DNA of 64,000 nt, from the IMG/VR virus record IMGVR_UViG_3300047444_000753, positions 69,256-133,255 of that record; one strand, given 5' to 3'. Every line of letters starts with the position of its first letter. The first letter of the stretch is position 1. The DNA is from a virus. Positions 7,895 to 15,848 of the stretch are shown piece by piece. Below the pieces are notes generated by a model that was not told where the DNA came from, searched no databases, and worked only from the letters and a program-made list of their open reading frames with translations. The translations under genes were made by a program, and so were the position numbers.

Positions 7895-7923
7895 TTGCAC
7901 ACTGGGAGACAAGTGTGTATGAT
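7895..7923 (+). promoter_or_regulatory. Sigma-A-like promoter
   Basis: TTGCAC, 17 nt and TATGAT precede the 7961 operon. Confidence 0.65.
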
Positions 7924-7960
7924 GTATACAGAAGGATCAACCACTACAAAGGAGACAACC

Positions 7961-8350
7961 ATGGCACACATGACCGACAGCGAAGCCAAGGAAATCATCA
8001 ACAGTCTGGCCGGGGAGATGCTGGCGGACGTGGCCGCGCTGACGCGCCGGATCCCGGAGCTGCAAGAGGACTTCGAGAAGGACCCGTGGCCGGACACCAA
8101 GGTGCAGATCACCCGCCTGAAGGATCGACTGGCCAAGCGTGACGGACAGGTAACGGCGCTTATCATCGCGATGGAGAAGTTCGGTGAGCCCGTCCCGGAG
8201 GCCTACGACATGGACAAGGCGTGGCGGTTCGTGGCGGACTCCTATGACGGCATGGCCTACTCGCCGACCCGGAGCGAATGGCTGGACAAGGAGATCTTGG
8301 AGTTTGTCCGGGAGCACCACGTCGATGGACTGGACGCGTTCAAGCGGTGA
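7961..8350 (+). CDS. Hypothetical helical protein
   Basis: The 129-residue protein starts at an ATG 8 nt after AAAGGAG; an upstream in-frame GTG overlaps the promoter and is rejected. It is helical, with an acidic-basic alternating middle suited to a coiled coil. Function unknown. Confidence 0.65.
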   Translation: MAHMTDSEAKEIINSLAGEMLADVAALTRRIPELQEDFEKDPWPDTKVQITRLKDRLAKRDGQVTALIIAMEKFGEPVPEAYDMDKAWRFVADSYDGMAYSPTRSEWLDKEILEFVREHHVDGLDAFKR

Positions 8351-8520
8351 TGGAACTGATGCTCTGTGAGGCGTGGACCTCACACGATGACACCGGGGAG
8401 GGCGAGATGACCTTCTACCACGAGTGCGGCAAGGGCTTGGACCACAGGGGCACGCACAGCTGCATCGGACACATGGACCTGAATACACACGAAGCAGACA
8501 GCTGCAGATGGGAGTGGTAA
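8350..8520 (+). CDS. Small Cys/His-rich protein
   Basis: This is a 56-residue product with single Cys residues spaced by His-rich segments (YHECGKGLDH, THSCIGH, DSC), probably a zinc site. It is coupled to both neighbours. Confidence 0.5.
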   Translation: MELMLCEAWTSHDDTGEGEMTFYHECGKGLDHRGTHSCIGHMDLNTHEADSCRWEW

Positions 8521-8699
8521 TGGAAGACTTTGAAGTAGGGGAGACAGTGCGGATCAACGTGCCCGGGGAGTCCGAGCATGAGCGGACGGGCGTGGTGACG
8601 GGCACCTCGCACTATGCCTTCGGCGACCGGGTCTGGGTCGATCTCGGGGACGTGACGTGGCAGTACAGTCCCGGGGAACTGGTGAGGGAGAGCAAGTGA
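8520..8699 (+). CDS. KOW/SH3-like mini-protein
   Basis: This 59-residue protein is little more than one module: FEVGETVRIN, then RTGVVTGTSH, VWVDLGD and a final strand. Confidence 0.6.
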   Translation: MEDFEVGETVRINVPGESEHERTGVVTGTSHYAFGDRVWVDLGDVTWQYSPGELVRESK

Positions 8700-8893
8700 G
8701 TGCACTGATTGCCTATGGGATACAAGCCATGCTGTGTCTGATGGCCGTGGTGTGTCTGGCCCCGCTGTCGAAGGTGCTCAAGGATGACGGGGCACCGGAG
8801 ATGGTCGCGGCGATTCCGCTGGGTCTGGCCGTGCTGTTCTTTGTCGGGATGCTGCATGCCCTGTACAAGTTCTGGAGGACGGAGAGCAAATGA
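8696..8893 (+). CDS. Small membrane protein, two transmembrane segments
   Basis: The 65 residues from a GTG start show hydrophobic segments at about 5-25 and 38-56. The stop/start overlaps place it in the 7961 operon. Confidence 0.55.
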   Translation: MSALIAYGIQAMLCLMAVVCLAPLSKVLKDDGAPEMVAAIPLGLAVLFFVGMLHALYKFWRTESK

Positions 8894-9198
8894 GCACGGA
8901 GCTTGACCTAGACCTGCGCACGCTGGTGGGGGAGATTCCCGCGCAGCCGTGCGAGTCGGCCAACCACGGCCACCCGACCTTGGGGGTGAACCACGACGAC
9001 GGACCCGCCACGCACTACCTGCAGATGATGCACGAGTGCTCGTGGATGCCCAAGGGGGACATCTACGCTGGCTGTCAGAAGACCGCGACTCGGGCCGCAC
9101 TCAACATGACCCGGGATATCAACTGCATGGACTGCGGCACCCGCAGCATATTGCCCGGAGAATGGATCCGCGTGGTAGGGCCGATTGGCAATGGTTGA
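8890..9198 (+). CDS. Cys/His-rich protein, probable zinc binding
   Basis: The protein has 102 residues. Conserved-looking Cys and His occur at C21, NHGH, H-x2-C, C, and finally CMDCG, a layout seen in small actinophage zinc proteins. Last in its operon. Confidence 0.6.
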   Translation: MSTELDLDLRTLVGEIPAQPCESANHGHPTLGVNHDDGPATHYLQMMHECSWMPKGDIYAGCQKTATRAALNMTRDINCMDCGTRSILPGEWIRVVGPIGNG

Positions 9199-9223
9199 CA
9201 TGTAGATACACTAGGCTTATGCT
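9195..9223 (+). promoter_or_regulatory. Sigma-A-like promoter
   Basis: TTGACA overlaps the preceding stop. 17 nt then TATGCT precede the 9256 operon. Confidence 0.8.
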
Positions 9224-9255
9224 TAGTGTATAAGGAAAGCTAACTAAGGAGAACC

Positions 9256-9723
9256 ATGACAGAGTTTGACTACTACAACGTGCCCGACGAGATGAATGTC
9301 TCGGCGCTGCCGGAGGAACTGTACGGACCCGCGCTGGAAGTGATTGCACGTCTGGCCGTTTCGGGGGACGTGTTGGCGAAGGAGATCAAGATCGCCCACG
9401 CCTACGACCGTAAGGGCTACATGGAGCTGGACACCTTGGGCGGACACCGGAACCCGTCCTACCCCTCCCCCACCGATGACCTGATTCTGCAACTGACCAT
9501 GCGGATCAAGCACCCGTCGTCCGGCTACGGGCGGACCCCTGAGGCCATGCAGACGGCCAAGGCGCTGGAGGCGCTGGAGACGCGGGTGAAGGAGATCAAC
9601 ACGGAGAAGGAGCGCAAGGCGCTGGAGGCGGAGATCGCACAGGCCGAGGAGGCGATGCGTGGTGCCGAGAAGCTGGCACGGGAAAAGCGTGAGCGTCTGG
9701 CGGCACTGAAGGCGAGGAAGTGA
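9256..9723 (+). CDS. Hypothetical protein with C-terminal coiled coil
   Basis: The protein has 155 residues. Residues 95-155 are a continuous Glu/Lys/Ala-rich helix with heptad character. The N-terminal half is globular and unrecognised. Confidence 0.65.
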   Translation: MTEFDYYNVPDEMNVSALPEELYGPALEVIARLAVSGDVLAKEIKIAHAYDRKGYMELDTLGGHRNPSYPSPTDDLILQLTMRIKHPSSGYGRTPEAMQTAKALEALETRVKEINTEKERKALEAEIAQAEEAMRGAEKLAREKRERLAALKARK

Positions 9724-9962
9724 TGAGCCCGACAGCGCTTGGATTTCTAATACTGTTCGGGATCTTCGGCGGGGGAGCACTCTTCTTCTGCTGGCTGTAC
9801 TCGTGGATGCACGACGGTCGGCGGTCGCTGATTGAGGATTCGGCGGAGGCCATTGGTTGGGCGATGGATGGGACAGGTGGAGCGCCTGACTACGGTGTGC
9901 CGGACAAGGCCCCGGAGCAGACCGGCACAGGCTACACGAGGACTGAACGGAGGACGCAGTGA
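9720..9962 (+). CDS. Small membrane protein
   Basis: GTG (9720) and ATG (9723) starts are both possible. One transmembrane segment at residues 5-28 is followed by a polar tail of 50 residues. Function unknown. Confidence 0.55.
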   Translation: MMSPTALGFLILFGIFGGGALFFCWLYSWMHDGRRSLIEDSAEAIGWAMDGTGGAPDYGVPDKAPEQTGTGYTRTERRTQ

Positions 9963-10192
9963 TCGAGATCCTGCTGCTGAGCATTCTGGGGTTGGCTGCT
10001 GCGGGCTACGCGGGGCTCTGGCTCTGGAGCCGCAGGCGGAACCGGCGTCTGGCTGCCGAGCGGGCGCTGAGGGTGTCCCAGACATGGGGCGACATCCTGC
10101 GACGGGAACAGCACGAGAGGTTCAACGCCGAGTTTCTGGAGGCGCTGGGGGATGACCGTGAGGAGTTCCTCAGACACTGGAGGGGGGAGTAA
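9959..10192 (+). CDS. Membrane-anchored small protein
   Basis: The 77 residues from a GTG start comprise an N-terminal transmembrane helix (about 3-24), a basic stop-transfer (SRRRNRR) and a charged helical tail ending DDREEFLRHWRGE. A similar design is seen in the 13626 product. Confidence 0.6.
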   Translation: MIEILLLSILGLAAAGYAGLWLWSRRRNRRLAAERALRVSQTWGDILRREQHERFNAEFLEALGDDREEFLRHWRGE

Positions 10193-10836
10193 TGCTGCAC
10201 TGGATCATACTGGTCGGCGTGCTGGCCGTACTGGTCCCGGGGTCGGTCGCGGTGTGGCGCTGGCTTGCGGGGGATCCCGTCATACAGTCGAAGGCCTACC
10301 GGAGCGTGCAAAGGCAGGCCAAGGAGGCTGAGGTGAGGGCAAACCAGCTCGCATTGAAGCGTGGCATGAGACACACGTCACACAACGAGTGGCTTTTGAT
10401 GTGGTATAATGCGCTGCCCGAAGACAGGAAAAACCACTTCGAACGGGTCTGGGCGGAGAAGGTGATGGACGCCACCGGATCCGTCGAACTCTATGACCGG
10501 CAGAAGCAGGGCTTCCTCTTGAAGTGTGCGTCCAACATGGTGGATGCTGTACTCAACCCGCCCAAGGAAGTTACAAAGTTTGCAACGGCCAAGGCGGTCG
10601 GAGCAATGGTGGTGGGGCATGTTCGTGCTGACCGTATTCGGACTACTTCTGCTGTACATGACAATACTGCTGTGGGGGTGTCGGTTAGTGCTGCTGAAGC
10701 CCGGCGCTGGAAGGATGTCCGACGCCAGTGGGCCGAGAAGCAGAACTGGCCTGATCCGGAGAGGAGGCGGGTCAGTGCGAAGACGCCAAGGCAGGCGTGC
10801 GTCACCTGCGCCTGCGGGCCAAACGACGCTTGTTGA
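10192..10836 (+). CDS. Membrane-anchored protein, 3' end uncertain
   Basis: The open frame gives 214 residues: a transmembrane segment at 4-24, a long charged helical body and, from about residue 142, a tail that overlaps another frame for 218 nt. In the first part of the overlap codon choice turns T-rich, unlike the body, so the real protein may be shorter. Codons near residues 127-131 carry the dyad element at 10571-10585. Confidence 0.5.
   Translation: MLHWIILVGVLAVLVPGSVAVWRWLAGDPVIQSKAYRSVQRQAKEAEVRANQLALKRGMRHTSHNEWLLMWYNALPEDRKNHFERVWAEKVMDATGSVELYDRQKQGFLLKCASNMVDAVLNPPKEVTKFATAKAVGAMVVGHVRADRIRTTSAVHDNTAVGVSVSAAEARRWKDVRRQWAEKQNWPDPERRRVSAKTPRQACVTCACGPNDAC
10571..10585 (+). promoter_or_regulatory. 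Dyad element TTACAA-N3-TTGCAA
   Basis: This is the only strong copy left of 18 kb. It lies inside coding sequence. Confidence 0.5.
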
Positions 10837-11017
10837 GGACAAGGCTACACACCAGAAGCGCATGCACCGGGAATGGATGCAGGGCTGGGTGGACCTGATG
10901 ACCGAGGACGAGACGTGGTATATCAGGAAGCAGCCCGGGATTTCCAAGGAGGAGGTCGCCAAGCGGCTGCTGCACTGGGAGTGGCGGAAGATCCAGAACC
11001 GGGCCAAGTACTGGTAG
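10619..11017 (+). CDS. Membrane protein overlapping the previous gene
   Basis: The ATG follows GGTGGTGGGG. The 132 residues begin with a strong transmembrane segment (VLTVFGLLLLYMTILLWG), pass through an Arg/Gly-rich linker and end in a well-behaved helical segment from about residue 80. The last 180 nt are clearly coding; the linker overlaps the neighbour and its start is uncertain. Confidence 0.5.
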   Translation: MFVLTVFGLLLLYMTILLWGCRLVLLKPGAGRMSDASGPRSRTGLIRRGGGSVRRRQGRRASPAPAGQTTLVEDKATHQKRMHREWMQGWVDLMTEDETWYIRKQPGISKEEVAKRLLHWEWRKIQNRAKYW

Positions 11018-11046
11018 TTGACAAGGGTATGTCTATGCCCTAGACT
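11018..11046 (+). promoter_or_regulatory. Repeated promoter type, copy 1
   Basis: TTGACA, 17 nt beginning AGGGTATGT, and TAGACT. Three further promoters within 2.2 kb share TTGACAAGGGTA and TAGACT. Confidence 0.8.
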
Positions 11047-11077
11047 TTATACATACGGTACCAACAAAGGAGACACC

Positions 11078-11692
11078 ATGGAAATTCTGAGCGACAGCAC
11101 CAAGACGAAGGTGGTCCACACCCGGGTCATCACCCTGAGCAACGCGCCGAAGATGAAGTCCAACAACTACTACTACCCCGAGGAGATGTGGCAGCCCGAG
11201 CAGCTAACCGTCGAGTGGTATGACGACAAGGCCCCGGTGCACGTGATCGCCGAGGGAAAGACCGACAGGTCCGTCTGGACCACGCGGTCCTACTCGATGG
11301 ACCGAATCCCGGAGTGGATAGCCAAGGTTGTCAACCCGGAGTCGGTGCGGGAGCCTGATCTGGTCGTGAAGGTCAACCCGCGTGAGGTCATCTCGGTACC
11401 GAAGCCGGAGGCACCCGCACCGCTGGTCAAGCCCAAGCTCACCCGGAAGCGGGTCGGGGACCGGAAGTACGAGATCGTCACCAAGGACGGCGCACTGGTC
11501 GCGACGGTCGCGATGACCGGGGAATACAGCCGGGACAGCTACCCGTGGGAGTGGCACGTGACCGACGAGCTGACCCGGCAGCTGAAGGAGGCCGGAGCCC
11601 CGGATCGGAAGAGCGGCGGGTCCAGTGACTCGCTGGGGGATGTCGTGGACATGCTGGCCACCTCCGTCGCGAAGTACAACCTGAAGCCCTAG
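11078..11692 (+). CDS. Hypothetical protein
   Basis: This 204-residue protein has two beta-rich halves joined by a Pro/Lys linker (residues 105-125) and is one of the larger products of this region. The start follows AAAGGAGACACC. No family recognised. Confidence 0.65.
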   Translation: MEILSDSTKTKVVHTRVITLSNAPKMKSNNYYYPEEMWQPEQLTVEWYDDKAPVHVIAEGKTDRSVWTTRSYSMDRIPEWIAKVVNPESVREPDLVVKVNPREVISVPKPEAPAPLVKPKLTRKRVGDRKYEIVTKDGALVATVAMTGEYSRDSYPWEWHVTDELTRQLKEAGAPDRKSGGSSDSLGDVVDMLATSVAKYNLKP

Positions 11693-11707
11693 CAGAAAGG
11701 AGGCGTC

Positions 11708-11995
11708 ATGGAACTGAGCAAGAACAAGGACCGGACCCTGCGCTCGGAGGAGATTGAGGCGGCGGAGCTGAGGCCGTACCACCACTTCTGGCATAACGTC
11801 TACAACCGCTGCATCGTGTACTCGGTGGAGCAGACCGAGGGCGGGCACTGCTCGGTGCGCTTCAAGGCTGTCAGCGAGGGCAGGGACGGGGTACTGCATG
11901 AGGCGGTCTACCCGAAGGACAGCACGTTCACCAAAGTGTGGAACATCAAGATGAACAACGAGGTCCGGTACGGTGCCAAGAGGTTTCGGAGATGA
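11708..11995 (+). CDS. Hypothetical protein
   Basis: The 95-residue protein follows an AAAGGAGG site 15 nt after the previous stop. It is a beta-rich, basic protein, translationally coupled to the next gene. Confidence 0.6.
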   Translation: MELSKNKDRTLRSEEIEAAELRPYHHFWHNVYNRCIVYSVEQTEGGHCSVRFKAVSEGRDGVLHEAVYPKDSTFTKVWNIKMNNEVRYGAKRFRR

Positions 11996-12159
11996 GAGAG
12001 ACGTTCGTGCTGATCAAGGACGGCGTGGTCTGGGACTACGCGCACCACATGGTGGACGTGCTGCGCTGGGGCTGCAAGGTGCGCAAGGAGGAGCCCGACG
12101 CCGTTTTGGAGATCGGGGTGCGTACGCAGGAGGAATGGGATATGTGGCGGGACTGGTGA
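11992..12159 (+). CDS. Small hypothetical protein
   Basis: This 55-residue product starts at an ATG overlapping the previous stop. Unrecognised. Confidence 0.55.
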   Translation: MRETFVLIKDGVVWDYAHHMVDVLRWGCKVRKEEPDAVLEIGVRTQEEWDMWRDW

Positions 12160-12177
12160 TTTGCTATGCCCTGAGGG

Positions 12178-12206
12178 TTGACAAGGGTATGTACTAAGCG
12201 TAGACT
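12178..12206 (+). promoter_or_regulatory. Repeated promoter type, copy 2
   Basis: TTGACAAGGGTATGT begins the promoter, and TAGACT follows after a 17-nt spacer. Confidence 0.8.
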
Positions 12207-12235
12207 TTAGATATACCAACAACAAAGGAGAGACC

Positions 12236-12463
12236 ATGGACGTTTACGAGATGACCCAAGAGCAGTTCGTTGCGGCGCTGGCGGAGAGGACCACGGCGCA
12301 GTACATCTTCGAGAACGCGGACAAGATCTACCAGACCATGACCGGGGTCATGGGGCAGGACTGTTCCGACAGCGTGCTGCGGGAGTGGGCCTTCGAGTGG
12401 GCCAGCACGGAGCTGGGGTGCGATTACGATGACATCTACAACCGCTGGCTCTACACAGACTAA
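12236..12463 (+). CDS. Hypothetical acidic protein
   Basis: This 75-residue helical, acidic protein has its own promoter and an AAAGGAGAG site. The family is unknown. Confidence 0.6.
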   Translation: MDVYEMTQEQFVAALAERTTAQYIFENADKIYQTMTGVMGQDCSDSVLREWAFEWASTELGCDYDDIYNRWLYTD

Positions 12464-12473
12464 GGGGGATCGG

Positions 12474-12671
12474 ATGACACAGCTGAAGGTAGGGGACAGG
12501 GTGGAGAACATCTTCGCAGCCGAGGATGGCTGGGAGGATGAGTACCGCTACGGGGTGGTCAATGAGATCTACCTTGACCGGGACGGTGAGGAAATGGTCG
12601 AGGTGGAGTACCCCGGCCACTACTACGCGGAGATCCGGGAGGAATACCTCAGGCCGGACACGCGCAGCTAG
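12474..12671 (+). CDS. KOW/SH3-like mini-protein
   Basis: The 65 residues contain LKVGDRVENI and then RYGVVNEIYLD and two more strands, the same module as in 8520, 12952 and 13231. Confidence 0.6.
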   Translation: MTQLKVGDRVENIFAAEDGWEDEYRYGVVNEIYLDRDGEEMVEVEYPGHYYAEIREEYLRPDTRS

Positions 12672-12701
12672 TTGACAAGGGTATGTGTTAAGGGTTAGAC
12701 T
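12672..12701 (+). promoter_or_regulatory. Repeated promoter type, copy 3
   Basis: TTGACAAGGGTATGTG begins the promoter, and TAGACT follows after an 18-nt spacer. Confidence 0.8.
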
Positions 12702-12733
12702 GGAACTACCAACAACCAGACATAAGGAGCATC

Positions 12734-12946
12734 ATGGACATCACCTATCTCAAGCGAGCCAAGGGCGGCTACTACGCCACCGTGGCAGGGGAGAACTTCT
12801 TCTGCACCGTGGAGCCCCGGTACATCTTCACCATCCGGGACAAGGGCTGGTACGCGTGGCACAAGGGCACGAAGGTCTACGGGGACACGCGCAAGGAAGC
12901 CGTGGAAATCCTGTGCCGGACGCTGATGAACCGGAAGGAGGGCTGA
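12734..12946 (+). CDS. Hypothetical small protein
   Basis: The 70 residues form a likely beta-sheet (YYATVAGENFFCTVEPRYIF) with a short C-terminal helix. It has its own promoter. Not recognised. Confidence 0.6.
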   Translation: MDITYLKRAKGGYYATVAGENFFCTVEPRYIFTIRDKGWYAWHKGTKVYGDTRKEAVEILCRTLMNRKEG

Positions 12947-12951
12947 CCGAG

Positions 12952-13158
12952 ATGAAGGCACGGAGGTTTGCCGAGGGCGACATCGTCCGGATCGAGAGGG
13001 AAGGTCCGGACTACGGCAAGGTGGGCATCGTCAAGGAGGTGCTGAAGCCGGAAGGGTCGGACCTGACGTGGGACTACACGTGGGACTACGCCCTTGCTCT
13101 GGATGAGACCGGGCAGACGTACGGGTTCTACGACGAGGAACTGGACCCGTTCGGCTGA
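12952..13158 (+). CDS. KOW/SH3-like mini-protein
   Basis: FAEGDIVRIE and GKVGIVKEVL define the module in this 68-residue protein. A 12-nt near-duplication encodes TWDYTWDYA. Confidence 0.6.
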   Translation: MKARRFAEGDIVRIEREGPDYGKVGIVKEVLKPEGSDLTWDYTWDYALALDETGQTYGFYDEELDPFG

Positions 13159-13166
13159 GCTGATAG

Positions 13167-13196
13167 TTGACAAGGGTAGAGGCTAGGGCTTAGACT
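13167..13196 (+). promoter_or_regulatory. Repeated promoter type, copy 4
   Basis: TTGACAAGGGTAGAGG begins the promoter, and TAGACT follows after an 18-nt spacer. Confidence 0.8.
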
Positions 13197-13230
13197 TGAG
13201 GTAAGAAAGAACAAACACTAAGGAGAAACC

Positions 13231-13545
13231 ATGGAACAGGATCAGACACAGGCACCGGAGTTTAGGGTCGGGGACATCGTGCAGAAGGTGGCCCCGCTGG
13301 GCTGGGAAGGTGTGGTGGTCTCGGTGACGGACGGGGGCTATGTGGATGTGAGGACCGAGGGTACCGTCTTCAGCTACTGGCCGAACGAGCTGGTGCACAC
13401 CGGGGAGAAGATCGACCCGGAGAAGCTGGAGATCGTGCTGGATCTGTTCACCTCGATTGATACTGCGCAGCGGGCCGTGTACCGCCTGAACAACCTTCGG
13501 GACCGGATCGTTGCCGAGAGCCGCGTGCCGGTAGGTGAGGCGTGA
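13231..13545 (+). CDS. KOW/SH3-like protein with helical tail
   Basis: FRVGDIVQKV, then GWEGVVVSVTDGGYVDV and a strand make the module (residues 11-50). Residues 60-100 are helical. It opens the operon that ends with the 13626 membrane protein. Confidence 0.65.
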   Translation: MEQDQTQAPEFRVGDIVQKVAPLGWEGVVVSVTDGGYVDVRTEGTVFSYWPNELVHTGEKIDPEKLEIVLDLFTSIDTAQRAVYRLNNLRDRIVAESRVPVGEA

Positions 13546-13625
13546 TTCACTGGAACCTGTACTACCTCATCCCCCTCGGGGCGATGCTGGTTACAATGTG
13601 GCTCTACTCGCGAGAGGAGAAGTAG
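13542..13625 (+). CDS. Very small membrane peptide
   Basis: This is a 27-residue frame from a GTG overlapping the previous stop, almost entirely one transmembrane helix (YYLIPLGAMLVTMWLY). The next ATG follows directly after its stop, which supports it as a real coupled gene. Confidence 0.5.
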   Translation: MIHWNLYYLIPLGAMLVTMWLYSREEK

Positions 13626-14159
13626 ATGGCGTGGCTGGGACTGCTGTTCGGGCTGGTGGGCCTTGTGCTCGGGGTGGCGGCACTGGTGCGGGTCTTCGGG
13701 GTCAAGGTGTACATGGATGATGACACCTACCTGACGGTGGAGCACCACACGCGCCAGTCGCTGAAGATGGCGCGGGACAAGCGGAAGGCTGTCGGGGGTG
13801 CGGAGCTGGACTTCTCGGCCAAGCGGGCTCGGCGGGAAGCGGAGAAGAAGGAATGGGACCGGGAGTTTCTGGCAGGGTTCGGGGAGAACCGGGGGACCTT
13901 CGTGCGGGAGTGGAAGGCCGGGAGCGTTCGGGTGATGCTGCTGGAGCGTCTGCAGATCGAGAAGGATCTGGCGGAGAAGGATTTCCGGATCCGGGACGCG
14001 ACGGTGCTGGAGAGGCTGCAGGCGGACGTGTGGGCGAACCCGGAACGGGTGCTGGATCTGCGGGTGAGGGCGAGGGCGGAGGAGTATCTGCACCGGCTGG
14101 AGCAGGAGCGCGGGAAGCGTTCGCTGCTCTCGTATGAGGCGGCACCGTGGAGGTTCTGA
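13626..14159 (+). CDS. Membrane-anchored coiled-coil protein
   Basis: The protein has 177 residues: an N-terminal transmembrane helix (about 3-24), then a long Arg/Glu-rich helical body likely to form a coiled coil. It resembles the 9959 and 10192 products in design. It is the last gene before a 480-bp non-coding segment. Confidence 0.65.
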   Translation: MAWLGLLFGLVGLVLGVAALVRVFGVKVYMDDDTYLTVEHHTRQSLKMARDKRKAVGGAELDFSAKRARREAEKKEWDREFLAGFGENRGTFVREWKAGSVRVMLLERLQIEKDLAEKDFRIRDATVLERLQADVWANPERVLDLRVRARAEEYLHRLEQERGKRSLLSYEAAPWRF

Positions 14160-14627
14160 CGTGCAGTAGCTGGCGTGAGGGGCGTGCAGTGAGGTGGTGA
14201 GGAGCGTGACAAACTTTTCGGATCCGGAGGTTTTCGGAGGGGTGTGGGAAGATTTTCGGGGCTCTTGGAGGGGTTGCGTCTTAAGCGAACAGCGAGGTAA
14301 AAAGTGGACAAAGAGGGCGAAATGCTGTATATGATAGCTAAGTTTGTCACGCTCGCCGCTGGGAGCCGTTTCGATTTTGGGGGGTCTTACCCAGTACTGG
14401 GGCGGAAAAAGTTTTGATCGGTCTCTCTCTTACCGTTTAGTTATTTTTTAAAGTAGATGCCTCTAAGAGAGAGAGGGAAGTATATAGTATTTGAATGAAG
14501 GTATGAATGTACCATCAGAGCTTCCTAGAGGATCTGAGTTTAAAAAATAACTAAACGTTTGGGGGTCTCGGAAGGGGCTAGATTTGACCCTTGTGTATGC
14601 TGTGTTGACTCGGGGTGTCTGGGCGTG
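14160..14627 (+). other. Non-coding segment with two long-range inverted repeats
   Basis: I see no gene here. A perfect 15-bp inverted repeat (GAGCGTGACAAACTT at 14202-14216 and its complement at 14340-14354) is followed by a perfect 19-bp inverted repeat with arms at 14434-14452 and 14539-14557 around an 86-nt, partly self-complementary loop. The second half is much more AT-rich than the neighbours. Confidence 0.7.
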
Positions 14628-14633
14628 TACTAT
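14605..14633 (+). promoter_or_regulatory. Promoter of a leaderless gene
   Basis: TTGACT, 17 nt and TACTAT. The ATG at 14640 lies 7 nt after the -10 box, where transcription should begin. Confidence 0.65.
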
Positions 14634-14639
14634 ATGAGT

Positions 14640-15020
14640 ATGGCAAGCGAAATAGAAACCAAAGTACAGCAAAAAGAACAGGCCCTGAAGAACTCTCAGG
14701 CAAAGATCGATGCAGCGAAGCATGCGATCGCCGGACGGCAGATGATCCTTGACCGACTCGTGGAGGACCACGAACGCAAGGCAGAGGACCTGACGCGGAT
14801 GAAGGAGCTGGCCAAGGCCCATGCCCCACTGCAGAAGCGGTACGACTTCTTGGTGGACCGGATCAACGAGATGATTAGGACACACAACCACGAGGACGGG
14901 ATGCTCCAACAGGATCCCGAGTACATCGCCCTGAAGAAGGAGCGAGAGGAACTGGAGCCCAAACTTGCGGACACCCTGCCCCTGATCAAGAAGATCTACT
15001 ACGGCAAGGACCGGGCATGA
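14640..15020 (+). CDS. Coiled-coil protein, probably leaderless
   Basis: The 126 residues are almost wholly helical with coiled-coil character (IETKVQQKEQALKNSQAKID). No ribosome site is visible; the ATG coincides with the expected transcription start. An ATG at 14634 would lie at the end of the -10 box. Function unknown. Confidence 0.65.
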   Translation: MASEIETKVQQKEQALKNSQAKIDAAKHAIAGRQMILDRLVEDHERKAEDLTRMKELAKAHAPLQKRYDFLVDRINEMIRTHNHEDGMLQQDPEYIALKKEREELEPKLADTLPLIKKIYYGKDRA

Positions 15021-15373
15021 GGCGGGCACAACGGAGTGACCAGCGGGACGGCTTTGTCTTCGAGGCTTACGCGGACGCGAGCTCGAAGGTGGAGGATCTG
15101 CGACGGATTGCCGACAAGATGGTTTTGGATCCGACGAAGGCTCCCCAGCTCATGGAGCTCCACCGCAGAGCGAGGAACGAGCGGGAACAGGCCCGGAAGC
15201 GACTGGAGCCTTTTGCGGAACTGTGTGACGAACTTCTGACCCCAGCACTGCTGACCCCGGAGCGCCGGAAAGAAGTCATGAAGGAACGGGACAGGTTGGC
15301 CGGAGAGATCTTCATCCGGCTCATGCACATTGATCTTGCAAGCGTAGCCTCACGGAAAGTACTGGGAGCATGA
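15017..15373 (+). CDS. Hypothetical helical protein
   Basis: The 118-residue, Arg-rich helical protein is coupled to the coiled-coil gene upstream and to the lipoprotein downstream. The partners may form one envelope-related unit, but this is inference. Confidence 0.6.
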   Translation: MRRAQRSDQRDGFVFEAYADASSKVEDLRRIADKMVLDPTKAPQLMELHRRARNEREQARKRLEPFAELCDELLTPALLTPERRKEVMKERDRLAGEIFIRLMHIDLASVASRKVLGA

Positions 15374-15708
15374 ACAGAGTAGTAGTATCCACAGCGACAG
15401 CGGTGGGATTGTCGGCGGTGCTGACCCTTGGAGGTCTGACCGCGTGCGGTGCGCAACAGGACTGCAGGAGCCCCCGGAGTCTGGGACAGATGAGCGTGAG
15501 CACGGTGTCGCTTCCGGCCAAGGGTGGCGGAGGCGGAGGGCATGCAAGCGGCGGGCATGGAAGCAGTGGCGGACACGAGTCGAGCACGTCGGGGCACAGC
15601 AGTGGTTTCGGTGGCCGGTCGGTCTTCAGTGGTATTCGTCCGGGATGGTACCCGGGATGGATGCCGTGGTTCGGTGGATCCAGCACGTCGAACACGGCCT
15701 GTCAGTGA
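15370..15708 (+). CDS. Small lipoprotein
   Basis: The 112-residue product has a signal peptide with hydrophobic core (residues 5-22) and lipobox LTAC, with Cys26 as the lipidation site. The mature part is a Gly/Ser/His-rich low-complexity region and a Trp/Pro-rich motif (RPGWYPGWMPWFGG). Phage lipoproteins can block superinfection, but nothing here proves it. Confidence 0.65.
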   Translation: MNRVVVSTATAVGLSAVLTLGGLTACGAQQDCRSPRSLGQMSVSTVSLPAKGGGGGGHASGGHGSSGGHESSTSGHSSGFGGRSVFSGIRPGWYPGWMPWFGGSSTSNTACQ

Positions 15709-15848
15709 TTAGCTGGTGGGAGCGGAAGCTTTACTATCTGGTGACGTGGATGCTTGGTGAACCCGAGACTGCCGAGGACTATCTGAAGAAGGCAGTCAAG
15801 GAGTACGACGAGCGCCTGAAGGCGATTCAGGAGGAGGACCGTGACTAG
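15705..15848 (+). CDS. Small hypothetical protein
   Basis: The 47-residue frame starts at a GTG overlapping the lipoprotein stop. An aromatic N-terminus is followed by a charged helix. Confidence 0.5.
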   Translation: MISWWERKLYYLVTWMLGEPETAEDYLKKAVKEYDERLKAIQEEDRD

